A stretch of DNA of 54,463 nt, taken from assembly GCA_900755685.1 (NCBI GenBank), contig CAAEHI010000039.1, forward strand, positions 1 to 54,463, in the 5' to 3' direction. This DNA is from an uncultured Collinsella sp. (GTDB lineage: Bacteria > Actinomycetota > Coriobacteriia > Coriobacteriales > Coriobacteriaceae). The translations under genes were made by a program, and so were the position numbers. This document shows positions 18,024-25,670 of this stretch, piece after piece. Position 1 is the first letter of the stretch. Each line of letters opens with the position of its first letter. The notes under the pieces were generated by a model. The model saw only the letters and a program-made list of their open reading frames with translations. It was not told where the DNA came from and ran no database searches.

Positions 18024-18063
18024 ATATGGCCCGGTTCCGACCCACCTTGGAACCGGGCCATAT
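18024..18063. terminator. Bidirectional intrinsic terminator
   Basis: Perfect 15-bp arms ATATGGCCCGGTTCC and GGAACCGGGCCATAT surround a 10-nt loop, between the convergent PNPOx-like and hybrid kinase genes. It has no long T-run but the stem is very stable and symmetric. Confidence 0.75.
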
Positions 18064-18065
18064 GC

Positions 18066-20258
18066 TTATAAAGCATCGGCGGCGATGTGCACTAGCGCCT
18101 CGACGAGCTCTTGCGAGTTCACGGGTTTGCTCAGGTGCGCGTCCATGCCCGCCTCGCGCGAAAGCCTGCGATCGTCGGCAAAGGCGTTGGCGCTCACGGC
18201 GATAATCGGCGTGGTCGCGGCATCCTCGCGATCGAGTGCTCGAATCTGACGCGTGGCCTCAAGGCCATCGATACCGGGCATCATGATGTCCATCAACACC
18301 ACGTCATACTCGTGCGGTGCGCTCGCGGCAAACGCCTCAACGGCAGACTCGCCATCCTTAGCATGCGTCACGACGGCACCGGCACGGCTGAGCGTAAACT
18401 GCGCGATCTCGGCATTCAGATCGTTATCCTCTACGAGCAAAACGCGCAGGCCCTGGAGCGCATCGCCATCGCCCGCATCTACGCGAACTGCCTGAGGAAT
18501 CTCGGAGCGCTTACATTTCTCAAACGGCAGGCGGATGGTAAAAGTCGTCCCCTGCCCCAAGACGCTCGTAAAGCTCATGGTTCCGCCCATAAGCTCGACC
18601 AACTGTTTTGCGATAGGCGCGCCCAGGCCAGTTCCCGATGAAGCGCCTTCCACCTGTTGCTCCTCGCGGCAAAACGGCTCGTAGAGGTGCTGTTGGAACT
18701 CCTCGCTCATGCCAATACCGTTGTCGGTAATCGTGTATTCATAGACGGGGACGCCATCCGCTGGCTCCACCTCGCGGCACACCAGGCGAACATAGCCGCC
18801 CTGGCGGTTGTACTTGACGGCATTGCCGGCAATATTGAGCAACAAGCGCTTGAGGTGCGTCACGCTCACCCGAACATAGGGATGATCAAGCGTCTGCTGG
18901 TCGCAGATAATTGTCACCAGACGCTCCTCTGCCTGGCGCTCCAGAATATCGCGCACCTCGTGGTTGAGGGTCACCAAGTTTGCGGGAACAAGCTCCAGAT
19001 CGATCTGCCCGCTCTCCAGACGACTCATATCCAGGGCCTCGTTGGCAAGGTCGAGCAGCAGTCCCGATGCCGTCCAGATCTTTGAGCGGCACTCAGTCTG
19101 CTTTTGCAGATCGTCCGCATTGGCATCGCCGACCTCGACCATACCGCGAATGCCGTTGATGGGCGTGCGCAGATCGTGGCTCATGCGACGCAAAAACTCC
19201 GTCTTTGCCGAGTTGGCAGACGAGGCCTCACGCGCTGCCTTTGCCAGCTTGTCGCCATAGTCGCGCTCCTGCTGCAACAAGTCCGTCAAACGTCGACGAT
19301 CAGCGCGGCGACGCACCAGCACAACAACGGCTATAACACCGCTGTAGAGCACCAGCACGCCGGCAGCAACAGCCGCGACGACCTCAAAGTAGCGCCGCGC
19401 CGAGGCATAGGTGTACACGTAGAACCCGCGCGCTTTTCCAAATGTGCCCAAATACCACTCGCCGTCGGCGTTAACCAATCTGACCTTACCAGCCGGACAC
19501 CGATCCTTTATACCGTCGACAATGAAGGCATCCGTCGCAGGCAGATCGAATACGCCCAATATGGTGGGTTCAACGGCATTGGTCGCAACGACCTTGCCAT
19601 CGCTTTCGATCACGATATTGCCACTGTCGATGGTCTCATAACCACCGAGCAGGCTCTGCAGTTTGAGCGTATTGCTTGCAACTGCCTTCGCGCTCTGATG
19701 CCTTACTGCGACAACGATGCCCTCGTCATCCTGCCGGGTTACGCAGCCAATGTCTGCGACCGAATCATCCGCAAGTGTGATGCGGGCGGTATAGGACTTA
19801 AGCGGATAGGCTGCCACCTCCAGCACGGGTGCTTCCTTGAGATACGTAGCGAGCGACTCGTAGCCCACGCCATCCGTCGAGGACTCGGACACCAAATTGC
19901 CCGATGCGTCCGTCACGATCAGTGCGCTCACGTTGAACTGGTCGACATATTGCTCCAGCGTGGCGTTATCCACCGAGCCGTCGCGTTCCATATCGCGCGC
20001 TGTCTCTCCGGCAATCTCCATAACGCGAATCAGGTTTTTGGTCGCATAGGCGCTGTTGAACGCATCGTAGGAAAGGCTCTGCGTCGCCACGTAATCGACA
20101 ACGTCGGCAAAGCGCTGCTCGGCCTGAGCTGTCGTGTAGCTGTAGCTCATCATGCCGGCAACAACCGAGAGCGCTATCCCCAGCAGAGCGACAAGAAGCC
20201 ATGCCCCTGCCGAACGATTGCCCCGCTCCTGAGCGGCGTGGTCGGGCGCATCGATCAT
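18066..20258 (-). CDS. Hybrid sensor histidine kinase
   Basis: A 730-residue membrane kinase: membrane helix at about 20-42, an extracytoplasmic sensor region (about 43-285) resembling a Cache-type fold, a second helix (about 288-312), HisKA with H-box RRMSHDLRTPINGIRG, an ATPase domain (LLNIAGNAVKYNRQGG, DNGIGMSEE, GTGLGAPIA) and a C-terminal receiver (LLVEDNDLNAE, VVLMDIMMPGIDG, SKPVN). The kinase and receiver closely resemble those at 14670. Its start overlaps the stop of the binding-protein gene at 20255 (ATGA), so the two are translated together. No DNA-binding output domain. Confidence 0.94.
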   Translation of the reverse strand: MIDAPDHAAQERGNRSAGAWLLVALLGIALSVVAGMMSYSYTTAQAEQRFADVVDYVATQSLSYDAFNSAYATKNLIRVMEIAGETARDMERDGSVDNATLEQYVDQFNVSALIVTDASGNLVSESSTDGVGYESLATYLKEAPVLEVAAYPLKSYTARITLADDSVADIGCVTRQDDEGIVVAVRHQSAKAVASNTLKLQSLLGGYETIDSGNIVIESDGKVVATNAVEPTILGVFDLPATDAFIVDGIKDRCPAGKVRLVNADGEWYLGTFGKARGFYVYTYASARRYFEVVAAVAAGVLVLYSGVIAVVVLVRRRADRRRLTDLLQQERDYGDKLAKAAREASSANSAKTEFLRRMSHDLRTPINGIRGMVEVGDANADDLQKQTECRSKIWTASGLLLDLANEALDMSRLESGQIDLELVPANLVTLNHEVRDILERQAEERLVTIICDQQTLDHPYVRVSVTHLKRLLLNIAGNAVKYNRQGGYVRLVCREVEPADGVPVYEYTITDNGIGMSEEFQQHLYEPFCREEQQVEGASSGTGLGAPIAKQLVELMGGTMSFTSVLGQGTTFTIRLPFEKCKRSEIPQAVRVDAGDGDALQGLRVLLVEDNDLNAEIAQFTLSRAGAVVTHAKDGESAVEAFAASAPHEYDVVLMDIMMPGIDGLEATRQIRALDREDAATTPIIAVSANAFADDRRLSREAGMDAHLSKPVNSQELVEALVHIAADAL

Positions 20259-21124
20259 GACAGGCCCTCCATATTCAAAAATGGCGAAGGGTCATCAAAG
20301 TACTTTGACACCAGGCGTTCCATGGTGCCATCGGCAAACATTTCTTGGTAGGCATGAGTGAGCTTGACGTCGATGCCGCGCGTATCGTTGATATCGAAAG
20401 CGGTGCCCAAACCAACCTCTAGCAGCGGCTTATCCAAAATGCGATACGTTACGCCATAGTCTTTTTCGTAGGTGAGCAGCGAGGACTCATGCGCGGCGAT
20501 GGCGTCGACCAGACCTTCGACGAGCGCCGGGTTCAGGTATAAACGGTCCGAAAAGCTGTAGAGTTCCTTGATCTGCGGAACGTTTTCATTTGTATGATTG
20601 AGCAAAATGTCCTCGGGCTTGGTGGTGGACTGGACCGCCACGACCTTATCCTCAAGATCGGCAAGCGTGTAGATATCGCTCTGGGGATCGACCGCGACCA
20701 CCTGGCGGCTCGCAAGGTACGGGCCGGCCCAACGATACTCGTTTTCGCGACCCGTCATGCTAAAGCTACCCATGACGCAATCGAGCTCGCCGCTCGCCAG
20801 CAGCTCTTCCTTCTTTTCCCAGTCGATCAGCTGGTATTTTGGCTTGTAACCAATGCGGGCCAAAGCCTCGGTTAGTATCTCGACATCCAGGCCAACGATA
20901 TCGCCGTACTCATCGGTATACACAAACGGCGGATAGAGGTCGCTACCAACGTTGAGCGTCTTAAGATTGTCGTCCTGGACCTGCGAGGCCTCCAGGCCTT
21001 TTGATGCAGACGTCGATGCCTCGTCATTCGACCCGGAGCAGCCAGCTATCGCTACGACAAAAGCGCTCGCCACTGCAAGCGCAACAAACAACGAAATGGC
21101 AACCGAGCGACGGGATCTTTTCAT
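20255..21124 (-). CDS. Solute-binding lipoprotein (PBPb/amino-acid type) coupled to a sensor kinase
   Basis: A 289-residue extracytoplasmic binding protein. The lipoprotein signal has lipobox VAIAGC near residue 29 and a Ser-rich linker. The mature part is a PBPb (SBP_bac_3) domain: YPPFVYTDEYGDIVGLDVEI, then DWEKKEELLASGELDCVMGSF. Members bind amino acids or similar small ligands. No permease or ATPase gene is adjacent. It overlaps the hybrid kinase gene at 18066 by 4 nt, so it probably serves as the ligand sensor for that kinase rather than for uptake. Confidence 0.93.
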   Translation of the reverse strand: MKRSRRSVAISLFVALAVASAFVVAIAGCSGSNDEASTSASKGLEASQVQDDNLKTLNVGSDLYPPFVYTDEYGDIVGLDVEILTEALARIGYKPKYQLIDWEKKEELLASGELDCVMGSFSMTGRENEYRWAGPYLASRQVVAVDPQSDIYTLADLEDKVVAVQSTTKPEDILLNHTNENVPQIKELYSFSDRLYLNPALVEGLVDAIAAHESSLLTYEKDYGVTYRILDKPLLEVGLGTAFDINDTRGIDVKLTHAYQEMFADGTMERLVSKYFDDPSPFLNMEGLS

Positions 21125-21268
21125 CGAGCTCCATACGATCCTGTTTACAGACTGAAATGGTTAAAGATAATAGCAAACAAAACCACACGAACACCCAATT
21201 GTTACAGACGCTTTACCGTGTGGGGCCTTCCAGCCGACTTGGCAGAAGACCCCGCATGCAGCGCACAC

Positions 21269-22483
21269 TTACCGTGCATTAAAAACGTAGCGGTCCAGGC
21301 GGTCGCACGCTTCCCTTACGCGCGAAAGCGGCAGCGCCAAATTCACGCGAATGTGGCAGGGCCCGTGGAACGGGCGGCCGTCCTGATACCCCACGCCCAC
21401 GCGCGCCCCCTCGTCGAGCAACCACTGAATATCGCGGCCATGCTCGCGGCACCACTCGGTGCAGTCCAGAAACACCATGTACGTGCCCTGCGGACGCGAA
21501 TAGGACACGCCCCCAAAATGCTCGTCCACGTAATCGCAGAAGTACTCGATATTGCCGGCAAGCACCTGGTTGAGCTCGTCCACCCACTCGTAGCCTTGCG
21601 GCTGGTAGGCACCGATAAGCGCATGCATGGAGAGGACATTCATCTCGTTGTAGTGGGTCTTGTTGGACACAGCGCATATGCGGTCGCGCAGCGTCTCGTT
21701 GTAGATAATGTGGTAGCTGCCGACCAAGCCCGCCAGGTTAAACGTCTTACTCGGCGCATAGAGGGCAACCGTGCGCATGCGGGCATCCTCGCTCACCAAC
21801 TGCGTCGGGATGTGTCTGTGTCCCGGCAGGATGATATCGGACCAAATCTCGTCCGAGATCACCACGCAATCGTGCTGGCGATAAATGTCCATGGCGCACT
21901 CGATCTCGTCGCGCTCCCATACGCGGCCACAGGGATTGTGCGGCGAGCAGAACACGGCGGCATGGATATGGTTTTGTGCGAGTTTGCGCTCCATGTCCTC
22001 AAAGTCCATGCGCCACACGCCCTGGTCGTCGAGTTTAAGCGGGCTGTGGACAATGCGATAACCCGCGGCCTCGATGGACTTGGTAAAGCCGATGTAGGTG
22101 GGGCTGTGGACCAGTACCGCATCGCCCGGCTGGACATATGCGCGCAACGTCGACACGACACCGCCCAGCACGCCGTTTTCGTAGCCGATATGTTCAGGGC
22201 GCAGACCCTCGACGTCATTGCGGCGACTCTGCCATTCGATGATGCGGTCAAAGTACTCGGGGCGCGGGTTAAAGTAGCCAAACATGGGGTGCTGGGCGCG
22301 CTGAATGATGTACTCCTGGACCGTGGGCACCGTGGCAAAGTTCATGTCGGCCACCCACATGGGTATGCGGTCGAAGCCCTCGTCGGGTGCGTTCGGGGCC
22401 ATACCGGGGATCTCGCCCCAAGAGTCAACGGCAATGGAGTCCATGCCGTGGCGGTCGATAAGCGAGCTAAAGTCGTATTTCAT
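21269..22483 (-). CDS. MalY/PatB family PLP-dependent C-S lyase/aminotransferase
   Basis: A 404-residue fold-type I PLP enzyme. The Schiff-base lysine lies in APSKTFNLAGL, with DEIWSDIILPGH and SPHNPCGRVW upstream. The N-terminal phrase IPMWVADMNFATVPTV is characteristic of MalY/PatB cystathionine beta-lyases, which cleave C-S bonds of cystathionine or cysteine conjugates. GGGAG precedes the ATG. It is a single-gene unit. The exact substrate is uncertain. Confidence 0.93.
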   Translation of the reverse strand: MKYDFSSLIDRHGMDSIAVDSWGEIPGMAPNAPDEGFDRIPMWVADMNFATVPTVQEYIIQRAQHPMFGYFNPRPEYFDRIIEWQSRRNDVEGLRPEHIGYENGVLGGVVSTLRAYVQPGDAVLVHSPTYIGFTKSIEAAGYRIVHSPLKLDDQGVWRMDFEDMERKLAQNHIHAAVFCSPHNPCGRVWERDEIECAMDIYRQHDCVVISDEIWSDIILPGHRHIPTQLVSEDARMRTVALYAPSKTFNLAGLVGSYHIIYNETLRDRICAVSNKTHYNEMNVLSMHALIGAYQPQGYEWVDELNQVLAGNIEYFCDYVDEHFGGVSYSRPQGTYMVFLDCTEWCREHGRDIQWLLDEGARVGVGYQDGRPFHGPCHIRVNLALPLSRVREACDRLDRYVFNAR

Positions 22484-22601
22484 GCTGAGCTCCCGTGCAA
22501 AGTAGGCTGTTTCGATAGGCGTTATTGTCCACCAGCGTAGGCGATTTTGGCATGGGGTTTGGCGCTTAATTTGACGGGTGCAGACGGATGGCTGGTTAGC
22601 C

Positions 22602-23342
22602 TTACGCGTCGTTGACGGCGACTACGGTTAGCTGGGTTTCATCGACCGTAAAAGATATGTCGAGTCCGGCGTAGGCCAAGTGGTAAACGCGGTTTGGCTC
22701 GTGCTTGCTGCCCGCGCGGCGCGGATCTTGGCGAAGAACCTCGGCCAGACCGGGGAGCTTTGCGGGTGGGACCATGTCTTGAAGAGCTTGCGGGAACTCG
22801 ACGTCGAGCTCTTGCCACGGAGCGTCCTCAATCCAGCCGCCCGTCGCATCCGGGTGACAGTCCGCAAACGGGATGTAGGGCTTGATATCGTAGATGGGCG
22901 TGCCGTCGCGCAGGTCGGCCCCCAACACATGGATGATGGGACCATCGTCGGTAAGCTCCACGCGGTCGAGCTTGACGCAGGTAAGCCCAATGGGATTAGG
23001 GCGAAACGGACTGCGCGTGGCAAAGACGCCCACGCGCTCGGCTCCGCCCAGACGCGGCGGGCGCACGGTTTTCGACCATTTTGCGTTGGTTCCGGACCTG
23101 TCCTGCGTTTTAGCGTCGACGGCAATATCCTTAGCCGTGCCGCCGGGCGTTCCGTTTTCGAAGCGCCACAGCAGCCACAGGTGAGAGAAGGAGTCTAGGC
23201 CCTCAACCGCTGCATTGGAGGCAAATTCCGGCTTAAAGACGATGCGTCCCTGCAGATGGGGCGCCAAAAAGCTGTTGCGTGGAATGCCGAACTTCTGCGG
23301 CAGGTCGGTATGTATGTGTGCAATAGGTTCCATGCCGGCCAT
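22602..23342 (-). CDS. trmO: TsaA/TrmO-like tRNA methyltransferase
   Basis: A 246-residue protein of the TrmO (TsaA, VirR-like) family, whose E. coli member methylates N6 of t6A37 in tRNA using SAM. Motifs RNSFLAPHLQGRIVFKPEF, ATRSPFRPNPIGLT and GTPIYDIKPYIPFAD fit the family beta-barrel, and a C-terminal domain is present as in longer members. The ATG at 23342 begins the conserved part; the frame stays open to 23897 but the extension has no family signal and runs antisense through the HTH gene. Transcribed divergently from the TipAS regulator. Confidence 0.88.
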   Translation of the reverse strand: MAGMEPIAHIHTDLPQKFGIPRNSFLAPHLQGRIVFKPEFASNAAVEGLDSFSHLWLLWRFENGTPGGTAKDIAVDAKTQDRSGTNAKWSKTVRPPRLGGAERVGVFATRSPFRPNPIGLTCVKLDRVELTDDGPIIHVLGADLRDGTPIYDIKPYIPFADCHPDATGGWIEDAPWQELDVEFPQALQDMVPPAKLPGLAEVLRQDPRRAGSKHEPNRVYHLAYAGLDISFTVDETQLTVVAVNDA

Positions 23343-23474
23343 TGTACGGCATGGAGGTGTGGGGCGTTGCGCGCAATTCTTCGCCGCGGTCCCCCGTCGT
23401 GCAACCAACGGTTGCTTGGAAGGGCACCTGCTGCCGCGTATGCTTAAGCCATCAACCAGCAGAAAGGAGCCGCT

Positions 23475-24302
23475 ATGGCCTTTGCAGAAAAGCTCATTGC
23501 TGTCCGTCGCGCCCATCACCTTACCCAAGAGCAGCTTGCCGCTAAGCTCTTCGTCACACGCCAGGCCATCAGCCGCTGGGAGCGCGGCGAGGTCACCCCG
23601 GGCATCGACATGATGAAGCTCATCGCCGCCGTAACCGGAGAACCGCTGTCCCACCTGCTCGAAATGCCCGAGCACTATTGCCAGAGCTGCGGCATGATAC
23701 TCACGCCCGACGACTGCGGCACCGATGCCACGGGCACCGCGACCGATCATTACTGCAAGTGGTGCTACGACCACGGCAAGTACACCTACGAGACCACCAT
23801 GGAGGCAATGATTGAGGATTGTGCCCCGCGCCTGGCACAAAACACCGGTATGTCGCTCGACGAAGCCGTCTCGCTCATGGGCGCCGTCCTGCCGCAACTG
23901 GAGCGCTGGCGCACCGTGCAGGAAAACGAGGAGCGCTACGGCGCCGAGGCTCGGGCGCGCTATGGCGATGAGGCTATCGATGCAGCAAACGAAACGTTAC
24001 TGGATATGGATCCTCAGACATGGAACGACATGAAGGAACTTGAACGCGCCATTTTGGGCCAGCTTTCGATTGCCATGGGCGACGGCGATGCGGATGGAGG
24101 CGAGGCTCGCAAGCTTGTCGCGATGCATCGTCGCTGGATTGCCCTCAACTGGGGATGCGAGCCCCAAGACGAGGCGTATCTGGGGCTCGCTCACGGTTAT
24201 CTTGCCGACCAGCGCTTTATTGACTACTACGACAAGCCCTGCGGCACCGGAGCTACGGCATTTCTGGTCCAGGCCATCGAGTCGTCTTTGGCGCGTGCAT
24301 AG
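23475..24302 (+). CDS. HTH - zinc ribbon - TipAS domain regulator
   Basis: A 275-residue protein with three parts. Residues 1-62 are an XRE/Cro helix-turn-helix (LTQEQLAAKLFVTRQAISRW). Residues about 70-100 hold a putative zinc ribbon with Cys pairs CQSCG and CKWC. The C-terminal part (about 150-272) is a TipAS-like helical domain (LVAMHRRWIALNW, YLADQRFIDYYD). TipAS domains of MerR-type TipA proteins bind thiopeptide antibiotics; the link to an XRE rather than MerR DNA-binding domain is the unusual part. Strong AGAAAGGAG before the ATG. A palindrome GCAACCAACGGTTGC at 23401-23415 upstream may be its operator. Confidence 0.9.
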   Translation: MAFAEKLIAVRRAHHLTQEQLAAKLFVTRQAISRWERGEVTPGIDMMKLIAAVTGEPLSHLLEMPEHYCQSCGMILTPDDCGTDATGTATDHYCKWCYDHGKYTYETTMEAMIEDCAPRLAQNTGMSLDEAVSLMGAVLPQLERWRTVQENEERYGAEARARYGDEAIDAANETLLDMDPQTWNDMKELERAILGQLSIAMGDGDADGGEARKLVAMHRRWIALNWGCEPQDEAYLGLAHGYLADQRFIDYYDKPCGTGATAFLVQAIESSLARA

Positions 24303-24353
24303 ACCGCGGCGGCTTTGGGTATTTCAATCGAAACCTCAACCGATTGGAGACCC

Positions 24354-24599
24354 ATGGCTACTGATCACGAGCTCGTGCTCTACGTTATGACCGGCTGCCC
24401 GTATTGCATAAAGGTCAAGCGATTCCTTGCCGATAACGGTGTGACCATCCCCGAGCGCAATATCTCGATCGACGGCGATGCTGGGCAGGCACTCATCGCC
24501 GTCGGCGGAAAACGCCAGGTTCCCTGCTTGTTCATCGACGGCAAGCCGCTCTACGAGTCAAGCGACATCATCGCATGGGTGCAGAAAAACCTGCTCTAG
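24354..24599 (+). CDS. Glutaredoxin-like protein
   Basis: An 81-residue thioredoxin-fold protein with the dithiol active site TGCPYC near residue 13 and the cis-Pro motif QVPCLFIDG. It reduces disulfides or glutathione/cysteine mixed disulfides in the cytoplasm. The ATG at 24354 follows TTGGAGA; an upstream in-frame ATG at 24315 overlaps no ribosome site. It follows the TipAS regulator by 51 nt and precedes REP-like copy C. Confidence 0.92.
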   Translation: MATDHELVLYVMTGCPYCIKVKRFLADNGVTIPERNISIDGDAGQALIAVGGKRQVPCLFIDGKPLYESSDIIAWVQKNLL

Positions 24600-24612
24600 T
24601 GCAACATAGTCA

Positions 24613-24672
24613 TTGGGGACGTTCATAAATGACTAGTCGTTAAAGAACGTCCCCAACGACTAACTAGTCGTT
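24613..24672. repeat. REP-like palindromic element, copy C
   Basis: TTGGGGACGTTC (24613-24624) and GAACGTCCCCAA (24645-24656) are perfect 12-bp arms around a 20-nt loop. A second overlapping palindrome AACGACTA/TAGTCGTT (24655-24672) supplies the last codons and the stop of the dihydrouridine synthase gene. The GGGGACGTTC core matches the other copies. Confidence 0.6.
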
Positions 24673-25617
24673 GAAGCGAGCTGTGGGTGCAAGCGGCTGT
24701 TCGCGAAAGACGCGCTCGACGGCAGCGCGGTATTCGTCGACCTTTTTGGTCTTGCGTACGATCTTGTGGACGGTAGCGGGATCAGCGAAAGCGCACTTGG
24801 CGTAGAACCACCACTCCTTCATGCGGAAGACCGCATTGCCGCCAATCTCTTCTGCATATGCCGCAAACAGCGTGTCGTGGAAGCGCTGCAGCTCAGCAGC
24901 CGTTGCAGCAGGGCCGCCCTTGACCATGCGAGCCAGAGCGGGGTTCGCGAGCAGGCCACGCCCCAACATCACATGGCGCGTGCCGGGATAGGCCTCCACC
25001 AGCGCGTCCATATCCTCAAGATCAAAAATGTCACCGTTATAGGCCACGGGGAACGGCACACGCTCCAGCGTCTCGCCATAAAACTCTTTGCGCGGCGAAC
25101 CCGTATAGCGGTCCTTTTGCACGCGCGGATGCACAATGAGCTCTGCCAACGGCATGCGGCAATACAGATCGAGCACACGTTCATACTCGTCATCGCGTTC
25201 CAACCCCAGCCTGGTCTTTACCGATACCGGCAACGGCGACCGCTCGCACACATCGCTTAAGAACGCCTCGAGCTCGTCGAGATTGCGCAAGAAACCCGAG
25301 CCCTTGCCCTTGGCGACAACCGTTCCCGAAGGGCAACCCAAGTTGAGATTGACCTCGCGGTAGCCCATATCGGCGAGCACCTGTGCCGCCCACACAAACT
25401 CGTCCGCGTTCTTGGACATCAGCTGAGGCACTACGTTGAGCCCCTGGTTATTGGCAGGATCGATCTCCTTAAACGCCTTGCCGCCAAAGCGGTTTCCCAC
25501 CCGCGGCGGCGGCAAAAACGGCGTGTAATAGCAATCGAGCGCACCGAAGCACTCCGCATGCACGCGACGGAACACATGCCCGGTAATCCCCTCCATAGGG
25601 GCCAACGATAGAATCAT
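24664..25617 (-). CDS. dus: tRNA-dihydrouridine synthase
   Basis: A 317-residue TIM-barrel flavoenzyme that reduces uridine to dihydrouridine in tRNA using FMN and NAD(P)H. Family motifs include the start LAPMEGITGHVFRR, NLGCPSGTV with the catalytic Cys, KTRLG, IVHPRVQKDRYTG and YNGDIFD. Which position it modifies (DusA/B/C type) is not decided; the short length fits a DusC/B-like enzyme. The last residues (FND) and stop lie within REP-like copy C, suggesting the element replaced the original 3' end. Confidence 0.94.
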   Translation of the reverse strand: MILSLAPMEGITGHVFRRVHAECFGALDCYYTPFLPPPRVGNRFGGKAFKEIDPANNQGLNVVPQLMSKNADEFVWAAQVLADMGYREVNLNLGCPSGTVVAKGKGSGFLRNLDELEAFLSDVCERSPLPVSVKTRLGLERDDEYERVLDLYCRMPLAELIVHPRVQKDRYTGSPRKEFYGETLERVPFPVAYNGDIFDLEDMDALVEAYPGTRHVMLGRGLLANPALARMVKGGPAATAAELQRFHDTLFAAYAEEIGGNAVFRMKEWWFYAKCAFADPATVHKIVRKTKKVDEYRAAVERVFREQPLAPTARFND

Positions 25618-25643
25618 CTACTCTTCTCTCATATCAACGAACG

Positions 25644-25668
25644 TGACAAAGGGACTGTCCCTTTGTCA
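25644..25668. repeat. REP-like palindromic element, copy D
   Basis: TGACAAAGGGAC and GTCCCTTTGTCA are perfect 12-bp arms around a single T. It lies 2 bp beyond the stop of the MacB-like gene and 27 bp upstream of the dus start, so it may also end transcription of the ABC gene. The GGGAC/GTCCC core is shared with the other copies. Confidence 0.6.
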
Positions 25669-25670
25669 CA

